Origin: Taenia hydatigena
Lineage: Eukaryota > Platyhelminthes > Cestoda > Cyclophyllidea > Taeniidae
DNA: 64,000 bases
Direction of reading: 5' to 3'
NCBI GenBank assembly: GCA_036345935.2
Contig: JADWOT020000004.1
Span: 2,904,418 to 2,968,417, forward strand
The translations under genes and the position numbers were made by a program. The notes beneath the pieces are model-generated. The model ran no database searches. It was not told where the DNA came from and worked only from the letters and a program-made list of their open reading frames with translations. Shown here piece after piece: positions 10,966 to 22,881 of this stretch (positions are counted from its first letter, which is position 1; the number at the start of each line of letters is the position of its first letter).

Positions 10966-13900
10966 TGAGTTGCTGCCTAATGTATGCTAGGCAAAACACA
11001 ATATTCTCGTCTGATGTCCATACCACCTTGGTCGATTCTGGAATGGCAAATGGAGCAGTAGTGGCAGCCATTGAGTTGGAATGATTAAGCGAACAGATAA
11101 TACTGGCCTGCCCTACTCTTCTTCACCCTAGCTTATTACAGTGTCTCAACAATCAGCAGTCGATGCTAATCCACTAATGGTGGTCTACTCCGTCTGCTGC
11201 TAAATTCGTGCTTGCCTCATGACCCTTGAAGAAGCGCGAAGATGGTGGAGTTATGCATGAGGACAAGGATTGTATGACTTACCCCTAAATATCGTAACAT
11301 TTACCAAGTGAAAGCTGTTTGTTTACGCCGCCTAGTTTATGCCTATACCAATGCTTGTTCTTATCCGGAACAGGAATTTAAGCCAATCAACGCCTCCAGG
11401 GTAGGTGAGGCACAGCACATGTTCTAATAAAAGAAAGTAAAAGGGGTAGATGTATAAGAAGGAGGCAGATGGACTAAGAAGAGGAGAAAGAAGGGGAAAG
11501 AAAAGCATGAACACAGGATGACATCGAGCTCCGATGACAGTGCAGAGTGTGTGGACTTGACTTGGATCATTTTACTCCTCCCATCCAGCCATCTATTCAG
11601 TCATTTGTTCATGTGCTTCTCTACTCAAGCAAAATCTACAAGCATAATTTAGGCAGTTTGTCGAAGCAAATATGTCCAGTAATGAACACGAAGCTCGCAC
11701 TCCTTCCGTGGACAAACAGAATGGTTAGGATGCCACTTGCAATCATTTAATGAAGACTAAATTGAAAAAAGGAGTAGTTGCCGTAACTTGCTCTTGATTT
11801 CTATAACTTCCAAATGTTTACTATGTTTCAACCGATTAAAATCATTTAGACAGAGTTAGGAGAGGCAGTAGAGAACGGCAACAAGTCATGGTAGGAAGTC
11901 AGACAATTCGAAATGAACATGATCTCTGCCTGGTGGCAGTTCTGACAAATCTCGTTTTCTTCAAAAAACATAAATTTTGAAAATTCGTTCAAAATTTTTA
12001 TGCTTACCATCCACTTATACTTTCGTTAACAAAGAAATTCGCTAATTTATCGTGTGCTTTCGCATGAGTTATTCTTAAGAATCCTATATTAGTCAAACCA
12101 ATGCGATATTAGCTGAGCTCGTCATCAACCAGCAACCAACCAAACAACCAAAAGCTTGGCAAAGATGATGAGAAGTACGCTGGTAACCTGCGACACCTAG
12201 CAAAACAAACCTTTCTAGTCATACTACCCAAGAGAATCACTAAATGGATAGATGCTCAGTTCAGGGCGGGTATCCGATCATTCATCATTGGGATGAACTC
12301 CCCGCCATTAAGACGAATATTTTCAGCCAGCTGGTTGAGTTCACAACCTGAAAGGGTCGAAAAATCTACTTGAAATCCCTTACTCAGATGGTATGCAAAA
12401 GTCACTTCCTACTAAGGAGCAAAGTAAGCCTTTAAGCAGACAATGAGAAGAGACGTCATTCTCACTGAGATAAGGAAAAGTGGTTGACTGATAATTACTA
12501 CACCAACATTTAGCACAAATACCGTTTTATGTCAGTTCTGTGCTTGACTTTTGCTAGGTACATCAGTTTGTTGTGGTAGGCAAGTGGAAAATTCGTGAAT
12601 GAAGCGAAATCAACGTAGAATTCGACGTAGGCATTCTGACGTCTGTCGTCTTCTGTTGACTTGTAGAGGCAGGTTTACCTCAGATTTGTCGGCTGTAATA
12701 CAAAATGCCAAGTAGTATGCGACAAAATTAAAATTCCTATAGCTCCTTCTTAGTCATTTCATTACCTCTCCTCGTTCTAGCTTTTCATTTTTCATGTGAC
12801 TGCTGATCAGAAAATGGGAGTCAATTCGAGAAATAAAGGCAATATTGAAGAAAAGGTGGGCTAGCCAAGGACCCTGGTTTGTTTGATGAACAGGAAATCT
12901 CTGTTGGCTAATTTTTTAATCTTCCACGTTTCTCGCATTTTCGATATGAGTGTCAATCAAAGAGCTTAAAGACCTGGTTGGCTTACATTCAATGTGTGAA
13001 TGATGCTAAGCGAAGATTTACACCTGCAGTATGCAGACACAAGACACGTGTGATCCAAAACTCCTAGTAGCAAGCAAAAGTTAGCATTTTCCTCGCATTA
13101 CGAAAAATGGATTTGAAGATGGTGTTTAAGTTCCTCCCTTTATGAAACAACACCAATTCATCGAATTACAACTCCTTAAGTCTGATTGCAACCGATCTTA
13201 TGCAAAGTGAATTGTCAATGCGCACCGTAAAAGGTTAAAGCATTAGAGGTGTTTTAGCCCTTTTTATCGGCATCGACTCAGTTATCTGGAAGAATCTTGG
13301 CAATATTTTTTGTCCTGCACTGCGTCGATGTCTTGCTGTTGTTAGTGCTCAAAATGAGAGCTGCTTTTAACTTTACTGGAGGAGGCATTGCAGCAAAGAC
13401 CACCTCATTCAATTTCAGTTGATTGTGCTGGCCAGTTTTTTATCATGTAAAACCTTCGACCTTGTTGCAGAGAAGTTCTTAATCCTAAGATCTATGCCTC
13501 TAATCGATTCTTTTTCCGATTACATGAGAATGCATCCACTTTCTTCATTGGCAGAAGAATAATATGGCCTGACAAGCCGTGCATCGTTAATTGATTTATA
13601 AACTAGGGCCATTTACGGGCCTTTGTTCCACTGAATTCGACTGTCTTTGGCATTCTATCCATGTCGTCAAAAGTTTGGAGACACGAAGGCGAAGATCTGA
13701 GGTGGTTTGCTTACTCCGTTTAGTCTGAGTAATGATACATCCTCGTATTGCGAAAATTTCTTATGGTATAATTATCCCGCGGTGGTTGACATGTGACTCA
13801 TGGACGTCACGAAAACGGACGTAAAGGCCCAAAGTTACACGGACAGCGCTCAATTCTTTTTGATTACCCCGCTCTCAGCCTCAACTTGTAGTTTCTTATT

Positions 13901-14135
13901 TACTAGTAAAACCATCATTAACAGCTTTTGTTATGAGGAAGTTTCGCAAAGTATCAGATCGATTTGCTTACATTTGTTTCTCTTTGATTTATTTGGTTGG
14001 TCAAAATGAAGAGGCAGAGACAGAGGCTAAACTAGTCAACAAAGCTAAACTCGCCCGTCTATACATGTCTGTTCATTCAGTTAACCATCTACCTACGAAT
14101 TCCTCTTTCTTCTCCTCTACTTGCTGAATGCATAG
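10966..14135. other. Single-copy core, no gene recognised
   Basis: This is the first part of the sequence enclosed by the inverted arms. It holds a purine-rich tract at about 11,420-11,515 and a short GGCGGG...CCCGCC inverted pair near 12,268-12,309. Open frames are short and there is no convincing splice-bounded coding segment. I see no RNA gene. An upstream part of the exon candidates at 14.1-16.6 kb could lie here unrecognised. Confidence 0.5.
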
Positions 14136-16576
14136 GAGTCGCTTCGGACAGCATATGACAGGTGTGCGAAGCTGACCGAGATGGATCCGCCCACAATGCT
14201 CGTAAGAGTCATTCAAATTGCAAAAACAAATCACTCAAATCACTGAACCCCCGAGAAAGAGCCCACTTACCATGATTATAGGTAGGGATAGTGAGAGGAT
14301 GTAAGTGTGTTTGTGAGAGGCGTACAATCTTGGGTTCGCTAGTCTTTACACTCAAGCTATTTTAAATTTGGGGTTTAAGCAGACATAGAGTTGATAAAAG
14401 ACTAAACATGTGTAAAATGTTTGTGTTTGTGCGTGATTGGAGAAGGTGTAGGCAACTGAAGGTGCAATCCAAGTTGGTTGCTCTCCTAATTCCCAGAAGC
14501 CATTATCAGCAGTAGCTGCAATGGAACCGCAGACGCCCCCATCGGCATCAAGCTTGGTGTAAAATGCAAAGCACTGTTAGCAGCTCGTGTTAATCACAGC
14601 AGCACTGCAGACATCACTCGACTGCAAACAGACTGATACAGTTACCTCATACGGACTACTTTTCGTGCTCTAAGTTGGACGTCGTGAAAAAGAGCAAAGT
14701 CACAATCAGGAGCAGAGCTAAGCCGATTAGTTTCAGATAATGGTGACTAAGTTGCAGGTAAAGGCTGTTGTCGCTTGTCGTTCTGGCTGCGTCTGCTTTT
14801 ATTGTCCTTCTATCTGCCCATTCATTCCACTAACTAAACAGGTGTCTTTTGCACATCCATTCATCCTTCGTGCATCCAACCGTTTACCCAGTTGTTCATT
14901 CTCGTTCCCTTTGCTTCGTTTAGTTGTTGCAGGTTAATTGAATAAACACTGCGGTTACTTGGTGGAAGGTATTGCAAGTCGCTTCAATCGTGAACTGACT
15001 TCTGGTGTCCTGTGTCACGCAAGGTAGGAAAGAAGTGGAGATGGCCTCGCTGAAGGGAGTGCAGCAAAGATGGTGGGCACAGCGACAACTGAAATCTTTA
15101 TCAAATCTCAGCGGAAATAAATGAAGTTCTGTGGGCCAGCGAACACGACGCTACAAAAGAACACGCGACACGCCGCTTGGAACAGGCGTCACTGGCCGAT
15201 TCTACACATGCCAACGAGGAAGAATTCAGTCACAGTGGCTCGAGAAACGCTTCTTTTCACGGCACTCTACGCTGTTACTCATACCGTTGTTCAAATCATC
15301 TTCACCACCTTTTCTTCGTATTATTTCGCCCTGATAGTCTATACCCTTTGCTTCTTTATTAGCTCCCTCTTCTGCTCTTTAAGGCCGTCGAAATTCCAAA
15401 TCCTATGGAACAGTCGGAATTCATGTAAATTAACAGTTACTCATGGAACACCTTTAACACCTTCCTTGAAGGTTTTTTCGGGATTAATTTCCTCTATCTC
15501 AATTGCTATCTCTGAGGATGGCACTCCTGATTTGACCCGTCAAGAAAAGTCTGCGTGTGGATTATTATAAGGAAAGATGATGACTTCATGTTAGAAGGTT
15601 ACCACAACCTACCGACAAAGCATCTGTAAGGTGTTTTTTAACAAGAGGAGTTGTTATTTTTTCCAGCGCTTAATTATGCAGGTTCTGACAGTAAAAAAAT
15701 GTTAATGAATGATCTTTGACTACTAATCCGCTTTTTGAAGTAGCAATTATTTTAAAGGATAAGCTGTAGCGTGCTTTCCTCTTCTTTGCTCTTCTCGGCA
15801 ATTTGTTTGAGAATGATCACTTTTGCGACCACTAGTCGAGCTGCCATTCCTTTTACCGGTCAGCTAATCATTAAGATATCTCAGTGGGTTCACCTTGACC
15901 GAGAATTGTGCTTTTTTCACACACTTTTGTGCTAACACGCTTCGTCCCAAGTGCCGTGGAGCAGCAACTACTGTACACTCATCTGTTCCAAAACTTAACT
16001 CAGCATTCTGGCGCAGCAAATAACAGTTAAAGCGGTCCTTTTCTCATTTATAAATAAATAAATGAATACACTCTTCCAGTTACCATTGCTTAGAGTGTCT
16101 AGACACGATCAGATATCGACGAGGCAAATGGAAGGAATGTCAAATGCTCCACTTCACTAAAGAAAATCAATGTGCAAGTGCCTGTTGTGAAGAGAATGTT
16201 TTTGTTTAATGCACGTATAGGTAAATTTTCGACTGAAACAGAAGTGTGACTAGCAATTTTTAAGGCTTGCTGAGTTCATATATCCTGCTGTATCTGTGAG
16301 AGTATACGCGAATTCTGGCACTTAATTTACCCAAGTACTGATATCGACCACGTCTATCTGGTCTAGACGCCTTTAATAGTATGGTGGTGCTCACTGATCA
16401 TAATGACTTGAGATTGATTTAGATCGTTCCAAGGGATAAGCGATCGGATTTTGGCATATTCCTAACGTATTTCATTTGCAGGAAAGAAGACGCCTGCTGA
16501 ATCGGTGGACTTGCCTTTTGGGGGTAGTCGAAGCATGCCAGATCGATCTGAGGCAACCTTTATGGTTCCACTATAA
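14136..16576 (+). CDS. Candidate multi-exon gene, 3' part
   Basis: Several short segments look like exons on the plus strand. 14,136-14,201 follows an acceptor in a pyrimidine-rich tract, reads ESLRTAYDRC...DPPTML and ends at GTAAGA. 14,497-14,556 follows TTCCCAG, reads KPLSAVAAMEPQTPP... and meets GTGTAA. 14,737-14,757 is a possible 21-base microexon (IMVTKLQ) between TTTCAG and GTAAAG. 15,089-15,250 is an open, acidic, GC-richer stretch containing LWASEHDATKEHATRRLEQA. 16,482-16,576 follows TTTCATTTGCAG and ends with a stop after EATFMVPL. The first three keep phase 0, but the fourth does not join cleanly. I do not recognise the protein. It may be a real but fragmentary gene, a pseudogene, or partly coincidence. 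Confidence 0.3.
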
Positions 16577-19500
16577 ATATATAAGGGTACAACAAAATTG
16601 GAACAGGAGAATCGTAGACCAGGAGAACCGCACACAACTTAGCGATTTCATGACTTGTTTCTCTACGTCCCACTGTGGTCTCTAGAGCATGCAAATTTCT
16701 AGTTACCTTAGCAGTCAAATGCGATGGCCCGCTTCTCAGATTGGGCTTTGTAGGGCTTAAATGAAAAATGAGAATAAGTTGGTAATTATCTGCCTTGGCG
16801 AAGAAATGCAAAAGCAGAAAGTTCAAATGAAGGTAACTGCACAGTGACTATCAATAGAAATCAGCATTGTCATCACGATCGGCAAAATGAACTGGACATT
16901 TCAAACCAAATCTTGCCATGTGTCCTTTTTACTTAAGTACCACTGATGGGCGGGATTTCCATCTGCCCATGCGATAATTAATGTTATTCTGATTCGGTGG
17001 GTCTAATGCTGAGGTGGTGCAGTCTGATAGCCCCAGCTGCCACGATTTCTAACGATTCTCATTTGAGATCACTTTGGTTAACAGATAATTTCACAACCAT
17101 TCAACTTGTAGACTATAAAAAGAGGAAATTTAATTAAAATGAAAATCATCTTTGCCTTAATCCAACAAGAGGTCACTGAATCTAGCTGCCGTGACTTAAA
17201 CGATAGTATAATGCATGCAATTTGTAGTCTGCCTTTCAAGTATTAATGTTTTCCAAAACCAGCTGATTGTCACTTGGAAGGACTTTTATAAGTAACATAC
17301 ATCATTGTCCTTTTCAAACGACATTGTTGTAATTCCTAGTTGGCATAGTGATTGATGTCGTAGTGATGGCCTAAGCAATAGATGTGTAAAACAGCACCGA
17401 TGGGAACTTATAAAGATGACTGTTTTAATGTTAATAATGATGCGCCAAGCAAGTGACAGGAGGCTGGTAGAGCCATCAGATATTACCGCATTGCTTCTAC
17501 TGATACAGTTACAATACGGGATTTGAACTTATGCCAGGGAGAGAAAAATAAGAATGATCTATTATCAATTGATTTGCGCTTTTAATTCTTCGGTAATCTG
17601 AAAAATGAGCCTTTAAGAAAGAGGTATGCGTAAAATTGTGATTGCAAAATGTGGCATGAGCTATGAGGCAAGACAAGAATACTTAACAATACATGCATGC
17701 TATCTGTTGAATTTATAATATGTAATGGAATTTTAATAGCAGGACGGAACAGTTGACAGTATATGGTAGTTCAAAGCGTCTTTTAAAATTATTACCGTCG
17801 CATTGAAGCATCAGCTTACAGTGTACTAATACGAGTCATACTGTGCCATTGTTTAGGAGGCCGAGAGCAGACCAAGCAAATCAGTCAGGTTATCAACAAA
17901 GGTGATGCTGCCCGTTGACTTCTACATGCCTTGGGTTAAGGAGAGGTAAACAACGACAAATTTCAAGATATTGTAGTGCCACCTTAATGCGGCGCGATGC
18001 AAATGTAAATGTAACAAATCTAAACTATAAGAGAGCGGGATCTGGTAAAAGTTAACGCTGACTAAAAGCTACAGAGGAAAGTACAATGAGGTGCTCTATT
18101 GCAGAACATCATTGCAAAGTAGATTAACCTCCATGGCTCGGGTAGTGATGAAACCAAGGAGGTTTTTTGTGCAATCAAAGTCAGTTACTTGGTGAAAAGA
18201 GACGAGAACTTCAATAAGTCAATTGATAAGAGGAGTGTGGAGCATGTGGACTAAGTCAGTGCCTTATGGGAAGGCAAAGACCAATAAAAGAAAACAAGGG
18301 AGTAATGGGGTCTACTATGATTATATTAATAGTAGGCGAGTTGTGGAAGTGGATTGAACTTGAAGACAGTTTGGATGTGAGTAGTGAGCATGCGATTGCT
18401 GCTAAAGCCCCAATCGGTTGTGAGCGTGAGATAACAAGCAAGATACGGGATGTGTGTGCGTAAATGTGATGTCTAAAGAGGTAGTATGTAGAGCTGCTGG
18501 AGTGCGTGGACAGGCAGGTGGATGAGTGGGTTAAGAAGAGGAAACGGGCGTTGCCGATCCGCTCCACTAGCGAATGGCCGATAGCATGAGTTCTGCGAGA
18601 ATGCGGATATGGGCACACTCTTGTTCGATGTTGGGAGCAGAAGCGCTAGAGACATTAGAAGCAGGTTACGCTGTTGGCGAGTTGCACACCTTCCCAATAT
18701 CCCTTCACCTACTTGATGCAAGGCATTTCGTGCATATCCTTGGCCCCGACACAAACAGTAGCTTCGGTCAAAGTTTTTTCTCTGAACGAAGTGCTAATAT
18801 GTGGGCGCGTGGTGAATCGGCACTCGCTCACACTTGCATGACAAAGTGGTTGGGCACTTTCACGCACACATCTCTGTCTTCGCTTGTGATTTCCATTTTG
18901 GTTTGGGTTTGAGTTCAGCTTTGTTATTTTGAATGCAACTGCTTTGTTCTTCTGCTTTTGTTCTCCTGAGCCAAATGAGGGCGAAATAGGCACTCATCTA
19001 AAGGGGAGTGCTGGCCCTAACCACGTTGCGAGTAGGTGACGCTTAGTGCCAATGAGACCAGTGTTGAAACAGCAGAGCTAGGGATGGTAGTGAACGTGCC
19101 AATAGGATAGGTGATCCTCACACTCGAATTTATTGTCATATTCAATCTTTTCTCCCACATTTGCATACTTACCATTTTCTAGTTTAAATGCTGCATTTGC
19201 AAAGTAGGTTCAGTTTTGACTCCCGTAAACCTACCTAAAGACTTCTAGAAGAGTTTGCTTTTCATCGTTGTCTATGCAGAAGAAGATTAATTCACCTGGA
19301 GCGGATAACAGTAAACACGTACTCATGACTGACTGGAATGCTGTCTTTTGGTCTCTAGACAATCTAGGGAGATTCGTTTTTTAAATATCGGGATTCCTTC
19401 TTATTTCTAAGGTAGTATTGCCTTTTGTCTTTTATTGGGAATGTGATTCGCTCATTTGAACCAAAATACAACATGGCTGAGCCGCAAATGCAGTTGTATC

Positions 19501-21880
19501 TGTCTGTTATTAATGGCGAGCGTCAGAATACAAAGAGACGCTATCATAGTGATGTCCACGTGAAAAGGTCGCATCGCCTACATAGGCAAAGCCTAACAGT
19601 TTGTGGGCGAAAATCCGCCACATAGGTCAAGGACATTATACCTCATAGGCTGCTATGCCCTCATGACATCGTTACATATCCATGATAAACCGAGAGTGCG
19701 GGGTGTTTCTACAGCAAATATTGTGTATCATTTCGGTCTCATTCGCTTACAACTGCACTGTAGCTAAATGCCATAAAGAAGCGGTTGTAAATTGTCTCCT
19801 ACGACTCAGTCTCGTTCAATAACGACACAGAAGCCTTTGACGTAAGGCAATACTTGCCGCGCCATCGTATTTCTTTCACGCTCATCATGCAGTTTCTCAA
19901 ACCATGTGGTGGGTAATTAACGTAGGCAGCATTCACTCAGTCCAAACCCATCATATTCTTCGTAATTTTTTTGAATTTTAAGCAAGCACTATTTTTTACA
20001 TAAAATTTGCCGAGGAATTACCTGCCTGTTTTTGGCATTGAGAGCAGTACAGTATTTCCCGGCCCGTAACCAGAAAGTAATTGAAAACCCTCACTGGTAG
20101 GCTAATCTGATAACACTAATTAGAACTGTTATCTTCGTGCCACGTCTGCCGTTCGCCTTCTTTTTTAGATCAAAATGTCATGGAGGCGATACCTTTGGCT
20201 CCCACGCATGTACGAGTAGGCCCAGATACTGGCGCACCTGTCCAACAATGTGGGCAGATTAGCCAAACTTCACAGTTATTTAATATTGTAATTAACTGGC
20301 GCGACTGCACGCGATTTGCACGCATTGTTGCAAGTATAGCATCACCTCGTCCATATCGTTCCACAACGCGTTCTCTTACAAGGCACATTGTTTTTGAGAG
20401 CAAAGGAGAGCAGATAACAGGCTAATACGCCCACCTTTATTAACACGGTAGCAATCTGCTCGTAGGTATCGCGGATCATTATTTGTCTACATCATTCGCT
20501 GAATTCTGCTGCCAATACCAAGTTCCTTGAAGTCGTTGATGCTACCGATATCTCTTTGCCTTACCTGAATTACAGAGAGCATGCCACTCGAAATATGACT
20601 TCTATCCTCACGCCCAAGCTTCACTTCCATCCTGACAAATAGCACTCTGCTTACTCCATTATAACGGTTTTCATTATATTTATTGATATTCAAGTCACTT
20701 CTGGCGCGGGTGCCGTGTCCACACCCATGCAACCATTAGTGCAGCGCTTCGCTGCATTATGAATAAATGAGCATTAAATGAAGGCGTAATCCGCCATTTC
20801 CATTGACTGGGCTGATTCGATGAGACTTTTACGGAGGAATTCGAATGAATTAATATCAATGCCATTGACAAATATGTTAAGGTTTGCATCTTTAAGCTTA
20901 TTTACACAGATACGTATAATTGTGAGAAGCAAATACGCGTCTAAGGACAATGTTCACCTGTGCATTACCCCAGCTCTAAACCATTTACTTTTGCGTTCGA
21001 AAGACAAGAGTAGCGTAATTAATGATGCACATGAACAATGCATGATGGAGGCAAGAACCGGTCCCATTTATTGCTTTTTTCTCATAGTTGAAAATCATAT
21101 GGAGGACCAGGACAACACTTATCTAGATTGCGTGAAAAGGAAAGTAAGGAGACGTAATGCTCTTCCAGGCAGAAATCGGGATGACAAGGGGCACTGGGGT
21201 GAAGTAAATTTAGCTCACATCATATTTGTTGAGACTAAGGAAAGTGAGACATTCAAAGCGCAATGCTGACCACCAATCCTTTCTTCTCTTGAGTCACATT
21301 TAACAAGTGTTTCCAAAGTGGTAATTCTATTAATGATGCCACCTTGGATACTGCGACCTCGCTCATAATCGATCATAGCAGCTCGGCAGTTTATTTGGTC
21401 AAGCGGTGCCAAATGCGAGTTAGCAAGAATGTGGCAAATTAAATTCACGAATTTCACTTAATTTGTGATGGAACAGTAAAACACCTGCATGGGTAAGATA
21501 AATGCCAACATGCCCAGATGGCGAAAACCAATCATGGTCCATTTTACACACTGATAAGTGAATCGGCAGAGCTGCTGGAATATGTAACCTAACCATAGAC
21601 ACCTCGGTTCTGCTGCGGCCGAATATCTTAACGCCTATGATCGCTACATGGCTAGATGGCATTTCCATTAGAAAGACTTCCATCCATTTATTCATCTTGT
21701 GCTGTAGTATTCAAAACCTCTGCATTTATAGCATATACTGGCTAGCCATTCAGGTTGGTAATCACATGGTTAATCGCGGTGGCCTATTTTGTTGGGAAAA
21801 CAAATAGGTGTGCAATTGTTGACTTCATGCGTGGAAGCCAGCAGCTCGCTAACAATTCAAAACACTTGAGTGTTAACAGT
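16577..21880. other. Core sequence without a recognised gene
   Basis: No splice-bounded coding segment was found. Open frames of up to 149 codons (20,820-21,269) are within what chance gives in this length and composition and have no motif. A GC-richer stretch at 18,540-18,900 is open in several frames on both strands, without family resemblance. A short hairpin with about a 10-bp stem lies at 18,125-18,163 (AACCTCC...GGAGGTT). The block includes the 3' flank of the minus-strand antigen-like gene. Confidence 0.45.
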
Positions 21881-21942
21881 TTTATTAAATGCCGCTTTAT
21901 AAGGGTGAAGGTTGTAAGGGTTTTCAAGCAAAACCATTTATT
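21881..21942 (-). terminator. Candidate polyadenylation signals
   Basis: Two AATAAA hexamers on the minus strand, at 21,942-21,937 and 21,886-21,881, lie about 210 and 270 bases downstream of the stop codon of the antigen-like gene. They are plausible cleavage signals. Hexamers of this kind also arise by chance in AT-rich DNA. Confidence 0.35.
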
Positions 21943-22151
21943 AGAAGAGTGGGACAAACATGATAAAGTCACTTGCTTGCCACTCAGTATTTTTAATGAA
22001 GGGAGGTTACATGATGGTTAAATAGCATGGTTGAATGACGAGTTGTGCACTCCCGAAAATGTGGAATCCTGTGGTAGAAAAGAGATATTATGCGTCACGA
22101 TACTGCTAATAAACAAAGTAATAGGTGACTTGGACTAACGTGTGCAAGCGT

Positions 22152-22348
22152 TCAAGCAAGAACTGCCATCAGACAAATAGAAACGACCCCAGGGATCGCG
22201 GCAGTTAGAGCAGCCTTACTTGTAGTTAAGATTTTTCTTTCTTCACCTGCGGAAGTAGAGGCGAACCCACTAGTAATTAGAATTTCCCTTTCTTTGCCTG
22301 CAGAAGCTGAGGCAGGCACACTAGTGGTCAGAAATCTTGTTTCCTCAC
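22152..22348 (-). CDS. Antigen-like gene exon 3: repeats and hydrophobic tail
   Basis: It follows an acceptor reading CTTACACAG. It encodes two full and one shorter 17-residue unit, then SKAALTAAIPGVVSICLMAV and a stop. The tail matches, in position and pattern, the hydrophobic C-terminus of EG95-type proteins (AGKK...TSG.ALTSAIAGF...), a membrane or GPI-anchor signal. In EG95 this exon encodes only about 30 residues and has one such unit. Confidence 0.8.
22194..22346 (-). repeat. Three in-frame 51-bp coding repeats
   Basis: The units at 22,346-22,296, 22,295-22,245 and 22,244-22,194 encode EETRFLTTSVPASASAG, KEREILITSGFASTSAG and EERKILTTSKAALTAAI. The pattern is two charged residues, then (F/I)L(T/I)TS, then a Ser/Ala-rich end with AG. 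The 51-bp period keeps frame. Expansion of a unit that is single in EG95 would lengthen the stalk between the FN3 domain and the membrane. Confidence 0.85.
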
Positions 22349-22563
22349 CTGTGTAAGCAGGGTACCCAAAATATATTTCATGCAAAACGTAAAATCAGCT
22401 GAAATTCAACTGTGCAGCAACAAGAACTAACAACTATCTCGTGGTTTGAGTCCCACAATGTGTTTTGCAATGCATGATTACACAAACGCTACTGCGGATG
22501 AATGTTAGTGAGTACAATCATTTGATGTGGAGTTGTACCTCATAATCTCAGATATCAACTTAC

Positions 22564-22881
22564 CCTCAGGTAGTGTTGTTATGCTTGTGTTGTAGGTAAA
22601 AATTATGCCTTTACTACTAACTACTTCCGCTGACACATTGTACATTGAACTAGGATCCAAACCGTCGAGAATAAAGGATCCAGAATTGAAGAATGTAATT
22701 TGCTCACTCCTGCGGCCAGCGTGATTAACAGGTGATGCTGTAATTCAGATAAAATCAGGCTGCAATTCAGCCAAACTCTGCGGATTCCAACTTAACCGAA
22801 TGAAGATATAACCAACTCGGCTTATGTAAAAGTCTGGCGGCTTTGAGGTTTCTTTTGCCTTTGTGCTTTCTGCTATCGTAC
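22564..22881 (-). pseudogene. Antigen-like gene exon 2: FN3 domain with TGA
   Basis: It begins after an acceptor in a T-rich tract (TTTTTTGTTAAAG) and ends at GTAAGT. It reads ETSKPPDFYISRVGYIFIRL, then SWNPQSLAELQPDFI, the TGA at 22,745-22,747, and then ITASPVNHAG on to the LDGLDPSSMYNVSAEV strand and TTLPEG. The core tryptophan and the LDP.S.Y.V pattern fit FN3. Frame is held on both sides of the stop and no other damage is visible, which argues for recent loss. Confidence 0.82.

Noticed and set aside
15121..15570. 149-codon hydrophobic frame
   Set aside because: It overlaps a better, acidic exon-like frame at 15,089-15,250 and has no family features.
17515..17545. GTTCAAATCCC on the minus strand as a tRNA T-arm
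   Set aside because: The flanking five bases do not pair and no acceptor stem or anticodon arm could be placed.
20820..21269. 149-codon frame as a gene
   Set aside because: A rough estimate gives a few frames of this length by chance in 64 kb at this composition. No motif, splice support or conserved partner.
22152..22385. 77-codon minus frame as a complete small gene
   Set aside because: Its first codons are intron sequence. The in-frame acceptor at 22,349 and the phase match show it is the last exon of the antigen-like gene.
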